Positions 1-7,258 of a stretch of DNA of 64,000 bases are shown here, piece after piece. The notes under the pieces were generated by a model. The model worked only from the letters and a program-made list of their open reading frames with translations, had not been told where the DNA came from and did not search any database. Positions within the stretch are counted from its first letter, which is position 1. Each line of letters begins with the position of its first letter. The position numbers were made by a program, and so were the translations under genes. The DNA comes from Chitiniphilus purpureus (lineage in GTDB: Bacteria; Pseudomonadota; Gammaproteobacteria; Burkholderiales; Chitinibacteraceae): the NCBI RefSeq assembly GCF_025642115.1, contig NZ_CP106753.1, forward strand, positions 2,007,501-2,071,500, given 5' to 3'.

Positions 1-270
1 GCCGGTGTTGCTCATCCGGGCGGAACGACAATTGTTACCCGTCGTGCACGGACCTGCCCATTATTGAATAAACAAACAAAGAAAGTAAATTGAAAGAATT
101 GGGCGGCACGGATGGTGTGGCCGGGATACCGCGCTGCAGCTTGAATGCACGATTTCCCACGCAAGCGGGTGGGCGACATACGGGTTCATCCGGCCGCTCC
201 ACGGAAGGAGGCGGTGCATAAGCGTGTTTTTGATGTAAGCTGTCCCTCTTTCAGCCCCAGAGGTCATGCC

Positions 271-723
271 ATGCTGCTTGACGCCGTGCTTGCCGCTGCG
301 CATTTCATTGCCATCTTTTTGCTGATCACATTCCTGGCCATCGAAACCGTCCTGTGCCGGCGCGAGTGGATGCCCGGTGCCGCCGCCCGGCTGGCACGCT
401 ACGACCTGCTGTATTTCCTGATGGCGGTGACGGTGCTCGCCACCGGCCTGCTGCGGCTCTATCTGGGTGCACATGGCACGGCCATGCTGCTGCCCAATCC
501 ATTGTTCCATGCCAAGGTGGGGCTCTTTGTGCTGATCGGCCTCATCTCGGTCTATCCGACACGGCGTTTCCAGTCGTGGCGCCGGTCTGTACGGACCGAC
601 GCGGCATTCGTGCCGCAGCCGGACGACCTGCGTCGGGTGCGGATCTGTCTGATGCTGGAAACCCATCTGATCGTGCTGCTGCCCATCCTGGCGGCCTGCA
701 TGGCCCGCGGTATCGGCCTGTAG
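271..723 (+). CDS. DUF2214 family membrane protein
   Basis: A 150-residue, strongly hydrophobic protein with about four predicted membrane segments: N-terminal residues 5-25, a central 'LLYFLMAVTVLATGLLRLYLG', a 'KVGLFVLIGLISVYP' helix and a C-terminal 'LIVLLPILAACMARG' helix. Length and layout match DUF2214 inner-membrane proteins, whose function is unknown. An upstream in-frame ATG at 145 would add 42 residues that look like shadow translation. I chose the ATG at 271 because it has an AGAGG element just before it and begins with a hydrophobic segment. The 270 bases before it hold nothing I can identify. It lies 36 bp before a LysE-type exporter in the same direction and may be cotranscribed with it. 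Confidence 0.7.
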   Translation: MLLDAVLAAAHFIAIFLLITFLAIETVLCRREWMPGAAARLARYDLLYFLMAVTVLATGLLRLYLGAHGTAMLLPNPLFHAKVGLFVLIGLISVYPTRRFQSWRRSVRTDAAFVPQPDDLRRVRICLMLETHLIVLLPILAACMARGIGL

Positions 724-759
724 GCGCCTCGCGCCGCAGCCTGGACACAGGAGGTGCCG

Positions 760-1383
760 ATGTCGCTGCAGACGCTGTCGCTCTATCTGGCAGCCTGTTT
801 CATGGTCACCGCCATCCCGGGGCCGACCATGCTGCTGGCGTTGACCAACGGCGCCTCGCGCAACTGGCGTGTCGCCCTGATGGGCATGCTGGGTGCGGCC
901 ACGTCGGACCTGCTGCTGATCGGCGCAGTGGCGGTGGGCCTTGGTGCCGTGCTGGCCGCTTCCGAGGTGCTGTTCTCGGTGGTGAAGTGGCTGGGCGTGG
1001 CCTATCTCGTCTGGCTGGCAGTACAACTGTGGCGGGCGCCGGTGATGGCGCCGCTGCAGATCGGGGAGGGCACCACGGGGGCCACCCGGGCGTTTGTCCG
1101 CAGCCTGCTGGTGGCGCTCTCCAATCCCAAGGGGCTGTTGTTCTTCTCGGCCTTCCTGCCGCAATTCATCGATACCGGCGCACCCCAGGCACCGCAATAC
1201 CTCATGCTGGCGCTCGCCACCGCCGCGCTCGATCTGGCGGTGATGGCCGGCTATGCCGCCGGGGGCGCCCAGCTGGCCCGGCTGCTGTCGATACGCTGGC
1301 TGCGCCGCCTGAACCGTGCCTGCGCCGCCATGCTGGTCTCCCTTGCCGCATTGCTTGCGGCCTATCGGCACGCCAGCCGCTGA
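760..1383 (+). CDS. LysE/RhtB family amino-acid exporter
   Basis: A 207-residue integral membrane protein. The N-terminus 'FMVTAIPGPTMLLALTNG' is the signature first helix of LysE/RhtB exporters (conserved xxPGPxxLLxxxxG). It is followed by the family's small-residue helix 'GAATSDLLLIGAVAVGLG' and the central 'NPKGLLFFSAFLPQFID' motif. Such proteins export amino acids or derivatives by proton antiport; the substrate cannot be read from sequence. I place the start at the ATG at 760, preceded by AGGAGG at optimal distance, rather than the in-frame GTG at 754. Length (about 205-210) is typical for the family. Confidence 0.88.
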   Translation: MSLQTLSLYLAACFMVTAIPGPTMLLALTNGASRNWRVALMGMLGAATSDLLLIGAVAVGLGAVLAASEVLFSVVKWLGVAYLVWLAVQLWRAPVMAPLQIGEGTTGATRAFVRSLLVALSNPKGLLFFSAFLPQFIDTGAPQAPQYLMLALATAALDLAVMAGYAAGGAQLARLLSIRWLRRLNRACAAMLVSLAALLAAYRHASR

Positions 1384-1522
1384 GCGTCGCCGCACCGCCA
1401 CCGCCCGCCCGTCCTACCCTTATGCCGATGGCGTACCTTTTGCGCCACACCTGCCCAGCCCGCAGCAATCCTGGAGGCCGCTGTATCAGCAAGCGCTGAT
1501 CGGCTTAGCACAGGATTTTGGC

Positions 1523-1552
1523 TTGCGCTAGCGAAGCCCTTTCCCCTAGTAT
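1523..1552 (+). promoter_or_regulatory. Candidate sigma-70 promoter of nrdA
   Basis: TTGCGC at 1523-1528 and TAGTAT at 1547-1552 are separated by 18 bp. This is the only reasonable -35/-10 pair I see in front of nrdA. The -10 hexamer lies inside the upstream NrdR box (1543-1558), so bound NrdR would block RNA polymerase. The assignment is by eye only. Confidence 0.5.
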
Positions 1553-1590
1553 TTGTGGGAAATCGGGGTGTCGGACACAACATATTGTGT
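1543..1590 (+). promoter_or_regulatory. Tandem NrdR boxes upstream of nrdA
   Basis: The downstream box at 1575-1590, ACACAACATATTGTGT, matches the NrdR consensus (acaCwAtATaTwGtgt) at 15 of 16 positions. The upstream box at 1543-1558, CCCCTAGTATTTGTGG, is weaker but keeps the half-site ends. The two centres are 32 bp apart, the three-turn spacing known for paired NrdR sites. NrdR is the ATP/dATP-sensing repressor of ribonucleotide reductase genes. nrdR itself is not in this window. Confidence 0.85.
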
Positions 1591-1612
1591 TTGTGCACAA
1601 GCTGCCCACAGC

Positions 1613-1621
1613 TTTTCCACA
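1613..1621 (+). promoter_or_regulatory. DnaA-box-like 9-mer before nrdA
   Basis: TTTTCCACA differs from the DnaA consensus TTATCCACA at one position and sits 36 bp before the nrdA start. DnaA regulates nrdAB in E. coli, so the site is plausible here. A single 9-mer is weak evidence. Confidence 0.35.
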
Positions 1622-1657
1622 CCCTCGAGCCTGTAACACCTGACCACGGAGCTTTGC

Positions 1658-4549
1658 ATGTACGCCGCGCTCGAGAGCACGCCTGGAAGCCGCATGACCG
1701 ATACCCTCGATACCACTGTCCACCACGATCACGGCCGTTACGCGGCCTACAAGACCATCCGCCGCAACGGTGCGGTGGTGCCGTTCGAACCGATGAAGAT
1801 CTCGGTGGCGGTCACCAAGGCCTTCATCGCGGTGCAAGGCAGCCATGCCGCAGCCTCTGCGGCGGTGCGGGAGCGCGTGGCGCAGCTGACCGAATCGGTG
1901 GTGAACGCGCTGATGCGCCGCAAGCCCGAAGGCGGCGCCATCCATATCGAGGATATCCAGGACCAGGTCGAGCTTGCGCTGATGCGCGCCGGCGAGCACG
2001 ACGTGGCCCGCGCCTACGTGATCTACCGTGAGCGCCGTGCCGCCGAGCGCGCCGCCAAGGGCGAGGACCAGCCCGAGGCGCTGAGCGCGCTGAACGTGAA
2101 ATACGAGGACGGCAGCAGCCGGCCGCTCGACCTCTCCCGCCTGAAGGGCCTGATCGCCTCGGCCTGCAGCGGTTTTGACGGGATGGCCGACCAGGGCGCC
2201 ATCCTTGCCGAGACGCTGAAGAACCTGTACGACGGCGTGCCGGCCGAGGAAGTGCGCAAGTCCGCCGTGCTCTCGGCGCGCGCGCTGATCGAAAAGGACC
2301 CCGCCTACAGCTTTGTCACCGCGCGCCTGCTGCTCAACATCCTGCGCCGCGAGGTGCTGGGCGAGGAGACCAGCCACGAGGAGATGGCCGAGCGCTACGC
2401 CGAGTACTTCCCCCAATTCATCAAGCGTGGCATCGAAGCGGAGCTGCTGGACGAGCGGCTCGCCCAGTTCGACCTCGCGCGGCTCGGCGCTGCGCTCAAG
2501 CACGAGCGCGACTACCAGTTCGGTTACCTGGGCCTGCAGACGCTGTACGACCGTTATTTCCTGCATGTGCACGGTGAGCGCATCGAACTGCCGCAGGCGT
2601 TCTACATGCGTGTGGCGATGGGCCTTGCGCTCAACGAGGTGGACCGCGAGACGCGCGCGATCGAGTTCTACAACGTGCTCTCCACCTTCGACTTCATGTC
2701 CAGCACGCCCACGCTGTTCAATTCCGGCACCCGCCGCAGCCAGCTTTCGAGCTGCTACCTGACCACAGTGGCGGACGACCTGGACGGCATCTACGAGGCG
2801 CTCAAGGAGAACGCGCTGCTCTCCAAGTACGCCGGCGGCCTTGGCAACGACTGGACCCCGGTGCGTGCGCTGGGCAGCCATATCAAAGGCACCAACGGCA
2901 AGAGCCAGGGCATCGTGCCCTTCCTCAAGGTGGTCAACGACACCGCCGTGGCGGTGAACCAGGGCGGCAAGCGCAAAGGCGCCGTCTGCGCCTACCTGGA
3001 AACCTGGCATGCCGACATCGAGGAATTCCTTGAGCTGCGCAAGAACACCGGGGACGACCGCCGCCGTACCCACGACATGAATACCGCCAACTGGATTCCC
3101 GACCTCTTCATGAAGCGGGTGATGGAAGGCGGCGACTGGACGCTGCTGTCGCCCTCGGAAGCGACCGACCTGCACGACCTCTATGGCCGCGACTTCGAAG
3201 CCGCCTACCTGCGCTACGAGGAAAAGGCGGCGCGCGGCGAGCTGCGCGTGGCCAAGAAGCTGCCGGCGCTCACGCTGTGGCGCAAGATGCTGACCATGCT
3301 GTTCGAGACCGGGCACCCATGGTTCACCTTCAAGGACCCGTGCAACATCCGCAGCCCGCAGCAGCATGTGGGCGTGGTGCACAGCTCCAACCTGTGCACC
3401 GAGATCACGCTCAACACCAACGACAACGAGATCGCCGTCTGCAACCTGGGCTCGATCAACCTCGTCAACCACCTCAGCAACGGCGAGCTCGATTCGGAAA
3501 AGCTCGCGCGCACCGTGAAGACGGCGATGCGCATGCTCGACAACGTGATCGACATCAACTACTACCCGGTGCGCAAGGCCCGCAACGCCAACCTGAAGCA
3601 CCGGCCGGTGGGTCTGGGGATCATGGGCTTCCAGGATGCGCTGTATAGCCTGCGCCTGCCGTATGCCTCCGACGCCGCGGTCGAGTTCGCCGACCGCTCG
3701 ATGGAGCTGATCGCCTATCACGCCTACTGGGCCAGCACCGAGCTTGCCCAGGAGCGCGGCACCTATCCGAGCTTCAAGGGCAGCCTGTGGGACCGTGGCA
3801 TCCTGCCGCAGGATTCGCTCAAGCTCCTGGCCGAGGCGCGTGGCGGCTATCTGGAGGTGGACACCAGCGAGCGGCTGGACTGGGCCACGCTGCGCAGCCG
3901 CATCGCCACCTACGGCATGCGCAACAGCAACTGCCTCGCGATCGCGCCGACCGCCACCATCGCCAATATCGTCGGTGTCTCGGCCAGTATCGAACCCACC
4001 TATCAGAACCTGTTCGTCAAATCCAACCTCTCCGGCGAATTCACCGTGATCAACGAGTACCTGGTGCGCGACCTGAAGACGCACGGCCTGTGGGACGAAG
4101 TGATGATCTCGGACCTGAAGTACTTCGACGGCTCGGTGGCGCGGATCGACCGCATCCCGGAAGACCTGCGCGCGCTGTATGCCACCGCCTTCGAGATGGA
4201 CCCGGTCTGGCTGGTGGAATGCGCCTCGCGCCGCCAGAAGTGGATCGACCAGGCGCAGTCGCTGAACATCTACATGGCCGGCGCCAGCGGCAAGAAGCTG
4301 GACGAGTTGTACAAGCATGCCTGGATCCGTGGCCTGAAGACCACCTACTACCTGCGTACGCTCTCCGCATCCAGCGCCGAGAAATCCACCGGCCGCGGCG
4401 GCGAACTCAACGCCGTGCCGACCGGTGGCGGCTATGCGGTGCCGACCCAGCCGGCCACCGTGCCGGCGGCCAGCGCAGCCGGCGACGGTGCGGCCGAGGA
4501 CGCCAAGTTCTGCAGCATCGACAACCCCGAGTGCGAAGCCTGCCAATGA
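1658..4549 (+). CDS. nrdA: Class Ia ribonucleoside-diphosphate reductase, alpha (large) subunit
   Basis: 963 residues. It reduces ribonucleoside diphosphates to deoxyribonucleotides in the cytosol together with NrdB. An ATP-cone domain lies near residues 30-120 ('KTIRRNGAVVPFEPMKIS'). The catalytic barrel follows, with the family motifs 'STPTLFNSGTRRSQLSSCYL', 'LCTEITLNTND' and 'IAPTATIANI'. The C-terminus ends C-x6-C-x2-C, the flexible redox tail that rereduces the active site. I chose the ATG at 1658, preceded by GGAG at good spacing; an internal ATG at 1694 would still retain the ATP cone. NrdR boxes precede it. nrdB follows 1.4 kb downstream, after two unrelated genes, probably in one transcript. 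Confidence 0.97.
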   Translation: MYAALESTPGSRMTDTLDTTVHHDHGRYAAYKTIRRNGAVVPFEPMKISVAVTKAFIAVQGSHAAASAAVRERVAQLTESVVNALMRRKPEGGAIHIEDIQDQVELALMRAGEHDVARAYVIYRERRAAERAAKGEDQPEALSALNVKYEDGSSRPLDLSRLKGLIASACSGFDGMADQGAILAETLKNLYDGVPAEEVRKSAVLSARALIEKDPAYSFVTARLLLNILRREVLGEETSHEEMAERYAEYFPQFIKRGIEAELLDERLAQFDLARLGAALKHERDYQFGYLGLQTLYDRYFLHVHGERIELPQAFYMRVAMGLALNEVDRETRAIEFYNVLSTFDFMSSTPTLFNSGTRRSQLSSCYLTTVADDLDGIYEALKENALLSKYAGGLGNDWTPVRALGSHIKGTNGKSQGIVPFLKVVNDTAVAVNQGGKRKGAVCAYLETWHADIEEFLELRKNTGDDRRRTHDMNTANWIPDLFMKRVMEGGDWTLLSPSEATDLHDLYGRDFEAAYLRYEEKAARGELRVAKKLPALTLWRKMLTMLFETGHPWFTFKDPCNIRSPQQHVGVVHSSNLCTEITLNTNDNEIAVCNLGSINLVNHLSNGELDSEKLARTVKTAMRMLDNVIDINYYPVRKARNANLKHRPVGLGIMGFQDALYSLRLPYASDAAVEFADRSMELIAYHAYWASTELAQERGTYPSFKGSLWDRGILPQDSLKLLAEARGGYLEVDTSERLDWATLRSRIATYGMRNSNCLAIAPTATIANIVGVSASIEPTYQNLFVKSNLSGEFTVINEYLVRDLKTHGLWDEVMISDLKYFDGSVARIDRIPEDLRALYATAFEMDPVWLVECASRRQKWIDQAQSLNIYMAGASGKKLDELYKHAWIRGLKTTYYLRTLSASSAEKSTGRGGELNAVPTGGGYAVPTQPATVPAASAAGDGAAEDAKFCSIDNPECEACQ

Positions 4550-4559
4550 ATCGCTCCAC

Positions 4560-4651
4560 CCACCCCGGCGCCGCATGGTGCCAGGGGTGGGGGCTGGCGT
4601 GGCTGGCTGATGTGGCTGGCCCGGTGCCTGCCGGCGCGATGGCGGGCACCG
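4560..4651 (+). other. Two GC-rich hairpins after nrdA
   Basis: Two strong inverted repeats lie in the 140-bp gap: arms 4560-4572/4577-4590 and 4622-4632/4641-4651, each with one or two wobbles. Neither is followed by a T-run, so they are not classic terminators. They could trim or stabilise the 3' end of the nrdA message within a longer transcript. Confidence 0.35.
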
Positions 4652-4689
4652 CGTGACAATCCGATAACAACAACGAGGCAGGAGTAACT

Positions 4690-5325
4690 ATGTGCAAATC
4701 GCTGTACGGCTGGTCGCTGGCGCTGCTGCTGGCCATGCCGGGTGCCGTTGCGGCCGAGGACCAGCCGGCCCCTGCGCCCGCCACGGCCTCCGCCCCCGCT
4801 GAAGCCGCGCCGGCCAAGCCGGTGGTGCCGCTCAAGCGGCTGGCCGCCCCGGCCGGGCGCGCGCTTGCCGTCGTCTCGCTCACCTTCAGCACCCCGCCAC
4901 AGGCCAGCGATGGCTATGCCACGCTGGTGCTGGAAGGCCCGGGTGGCGAGCGCCGGCTCACCGCCCGCGCGCGCGACCGGGTGCGCAATTTCGACGGCCA
5001 GCCGGCCGGCACCGGTGTGCTGGGCGAACTGAGCCTGCCACCGGGCGACTATGTGTTGCGCTATGTGTCGGGCAGCTACCAGCCCCGGGACAAGGACAAG
5101 CGGCGCGAATTCTGGGTGCCGCTGGGCCAGCGCCTCACGCTGGCCGCCGACGAGGTGGCCTACCTGGGCAACCTGCACGTGGTGCTCGACGGCGTGCCGG
5201 TGGCGACGTTCTCCGACCAGCGCGCACGCGATTTCTACGCCCTGGCGCAGGAGAAGGGCATCACCGACATGAGCAACCTGCAACTGCGCCTGCCGCAGTC
5301 GGCCGGCCTGCCGTATCCGTACTGA
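4690..5325 (+). CDS. Exported protein of unknown function, paralogue of the next gene
   Basis: 211 residues with an N-terminal signal peptide (MCKSLYGWSLALLLAMPGAVAA). A Pro/Ala-rich spacer to about residue 50 is followed by a beta-rich domain. I recognise no named family. The domain shares a pattern with the next gene product: 'L(E/Q)GPGG', then 'LPxGDY', then 'REFWVP/REYVHI', then 'YLGxLHV'. The two are therefore probably paralogues. It is preceded by AGGAG at good spacing. Its position between nrdA and nrdB suggests cotranscription with ribonucleotide reductase, but nothing in the sequence indicates a role in nucleotide metabolism; a periplasmic or envelope location is expected. Confidence 0.75.
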   Translation: MCKSLYGWSLALLLAMPGAVAAEDQPAPAPATASAPAEAAPAKPVVPLKRLAAPAGRALAVVSLTFSTPPQASDGYATLVLEGPGGERRLTARARDRVRNFDGQPAGTGVLGELSLPPGDYVLRYVSGSYQPRDKDKRREFWVPLGQRLTLAADEVAYLGNLHVVLDGVPVATFSDQRARDFYALAQEKGITDMSNLQLRLPQSAGLPYPY

Positions 5326-5389
5326 GACACACAACCATCCGCGTGTGCCGGGGTCTTAACTGCAGATGGCCGTCATCGGGAGCACTGTC

Positions 5390-5950
5390 ATGCGTACGCT
5401 GATCGCCGTGGCCGCCGCGCTTGCATTGAGCGCGTGTGCCGCGTTCAAGCCGCCGGTCACCGAAGGCCGGCTGACGCTGCCGCCGGGGCAGGGCGCCGCC
5501 ATGCTGGCGGTGACCATGACCAGCTTCGATGACGACAGCGCCCAGGCTGGCGTGCGGTTGCAAGGCCCGGGCGGCGGCGCCACCGTGATCGCGCAGCGGA
5601 TGACCGACCACATCCGCGCCCCGGGCGACACAGCGGACGGCAGGGGGCGGCTCTTCGTGATCCCGCTGCCGGCCGGCGACTACCGCATCACCCAGGCATT
5701 CGGCAGCTGGATCGAGGAGATCGGCGGCTGGCGCCACCGCGAATACGTGCACATCCCGCGCAACGACCCGGTGCATATCGACGCCGGACGCGTGGTCTAC
5801 CTGGGCACCCTGCACGTGAACCTGAACCACCGCCCGGATGCCGCGCCCAGCGACACCCGCGAGCGCGACCTGAACCACGCCCGGCTGCTCTGGGGCGTGA
5901 CCGACACCGCCAATATCGACTACCGTCCGCTCAGCGGCGCGGCGCAATGA
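5390..5950 (+). CDS. Predicted lipoprotein of unknown function between nrdA and nrdB
   Basis: 186 residues from the ATG at 5390, which has GGGAG upstream; an upstream in-frame ATG at 5366 lacks a good ribosome site and would bury the signal. The N-terminus [16 protein letters not shown] is a type II signal with lipobox LSAC, so the mature protein should be membrane-anchored through its first Cys. The rest is a compact beta-rich domain with 'LQGPGG', 'LPAGDY', 'HREYVHI' and 'YLGTLHV', aligning with the preceding gene product. It ends 28 bp before nrdB. I cannot name the family. Confidence 0.75.
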   Translation: MRTLIAVAAALALSACAAFKPPVTEGRLTLPPGQGAAMLAVTMTSFDDDSAQAGVRLQGPGGGATVIAQRMTDHIRAPGDTADGRGRLFVIPLPAGDYRITQAFGSWIEEIGGWRHREYVHIPRNDPVHIDAGRVVYLGTLHVNLNHRPDAAPSDTRERDLNHARLLWGVTDTANIDYRPLSGAAQ

Positions 5951-5978
5951 CCAAGCCCCACGGCAAGAGGACTTCACC

Positions 5979-7130
5979 ATGCTGAACTTCGACGACGAAC
6001 TGACCACCCCGACGCAGCGCCCGGCCACCCCGCAACCGGCCGCACAGCCCTTCGCTGCGAGCCCCGCCGTGGCTGCCGACTTCAACCCCAACAGCCAGAT
6101 GGCCAGCCACGCCGGCCGCGTCAACGTGGTGGACAAGCGCATCATCAACGGCACCACCGACGTCAACCAGCTGGTGCCGTTCAAATACAAATGGGCCTGG
6201 GAGAAATACCTCGCCACCTGCGCCAACCACTGGATGCCGCAGGAAATCAACATGCAGCGCGATATCGAGCTGTGGAAGAACCCCAACGGCCTCACCGAGG
6301 ACGAGCGCCGCCTGGTCAAGCGCAACCTGGGCTTCTTCGTCACCGCCGACAGTCTGGCCGCCAACAACATCGTGCTGGGCACCTACCGCCACATCACCGC
6401 GCCCGAATGCCGCCAGTTCCTGCTGCGCCAGGCCTTTGAGGAGGCCATCCATACCCATGCCTACCAATACATCGTGGAAAGCCTGGGCCTGGACGAAGCC
6501 GAGGTGTTCAACGCCTATCACGAGGTGAAGAGCATCCGCGACAAGGATGAATTCCTGATCCCGTTCATCGACGCGCTGACCGACCCGAATTTCAAGACCG
6601 GCACGCTGGAAGCGGACCAACGCCTGCTCAAATCGGTGATCGTGTTCGCCTGCATCATGGAAGGGCTGTTCTTCTACGTGGGCTTCGTGCAGATCCTGGC
6701 GCTGGGCCGCCAGAACAAGATGACCGGTGCCGCCGAGCAATACCAGTACATCCTGCGCGACGAATCGATGCACTGCAATTTCGGCATCGACCTGATCAAC
6801 ACCATCAAGCTGGAAAACCCGCAGCTGTGGACCGAGCCCTTCAAGGCCGAGCTGTATGAGCTGTTCAAGAAGGCAGTGGAGCTGGAATACGCCTACGCCG
6901 AGGACACCATGCCGCGCGGCGTGCTGGGGCTGAACGCTGGCCAATTCAAGGAATACCTGCGCTTCATCGCCAACCGCCGGCTGCAGCAGATCGGCCTGGA
7001 ACCCCTGTTCCCTGGCGTGACCAACCCGTTCCCATGGATGAGCGAGATGATCGACCTGAAGAAGGAAAAGAACTTCTTCGAAACACGGGTGATTGAATAT
7101 CAGTCGGGTGGGGCGTTGAACTGGGATTGA
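5979..7130 (+). CDS. nrdB: Class Ia ribonucleoside-diphosphate reductase, beta subunit
   Basis: 383 residues. It carries the di-iron centre and tyrosyl radical that NrdA needs for catalysis. Ferritin-like fold motifs are visible: '[16 protein letters not shown]' and 'DESMHCNFG' supply Glu/His iron ligands. The C-terminal tail ends acidic and hydrophobic (...GGALNWD), as required for docking to NrdA. The first 40 residues are a low-complexity Pro/Ala/Thr extension. The start has an AGAGGA site. It is the last gene before the acquired island: its stop lies 15 bp from the first 17-bp repeat and about 80 bp from a palindromic terminator. Confidence 0.96.
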   Translation: MLNFDDELTTPTQRPATPQPAAQPFAASPAVAADFNPNSQMASHAGRVNVVDKRIINGTTDVNQLVPFKYKWAWEKYLATCANHWMPQEINMQRDIELWKNPNGLTEDERRLVKRNLGFFVTADSLAANNIVLGTYRHITAPECRQFLLRQAFEEAIHTHAYQYIVESLGLDEAEVFNAYHEVKSIRDKDEFLIPFIDALTDPNFKTGTLEADQRLLKSVIVFACIMEGLFFYVGFVQILALGRQNKMTGAAEQYQYILRDESMHCNFGIDLINTIKLENPQLWTEPFKAELYELFKKAVELEYAYAEDTMPRGVLGLNAGQFKEYLRFIANRRLQQIGLEPLFPGVTNPFPWMSEMIDLKKEKNFFETRVIEYQSGGALNWD

Positions 7131-7145
7131 TAAATAACCGTCGGG

Positions 7146-7205
7146 CGACAGATAATTTTTCATTTACGACGCATAATTTTTCACCCGACGACACATAATT
7201 TTTCA
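7146..7205 (+). repeat. Three 17-bp direct repeats, possible Tn7-like transposon-end sites
   Basis: CGACAGATAATTTTTCA (7146-7162), CGACGCATAATTTTTCA (7167-7183) and CGACACATAATTTTTCA (7189-7205) repeat with start-to-start spacing of 21 and 22 bp, two helical turns. Only positions 5-6 vary. Tn7-like elements have such arrays at their ends as TnsB binding sites, and a tnsA/tnsB pair lies 4.5 kb away. Reading them as the left end of the island is inference. Confidence 0.6.
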
Positions 7206-7210
7206 TTGCG

Positions 7211-7252
7211 CGTTAAAACATAGCCCCGCATATGCGGGGCTATGTTTTAACG
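7211..7252. terminator. Perfect 42-bp palindrome, bidirectional terminator
   Basis: The two 21-bp arms meet without a spacer at 7231/7232: CGTTAAAACATAGCCCCGCAT followed by its exact reverse complement. The GC core flanked by A4 and T4 runs on both sides fits a terminator usable from both strands. It would serve nrdB on the plus strand and hamB on the minus strand, whose stop is 7 bp beyond it. Confidence 0.8.
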
Positions 7253-7258
7253 TAAGTA

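Noticed and set aside
1505..4576. 1023-codon open frame on the minus strand opposite nrdA
   Set aside because: It exactly shadows nrdA, whose protein is unmistakable. The open frame results from high GC at third positions.
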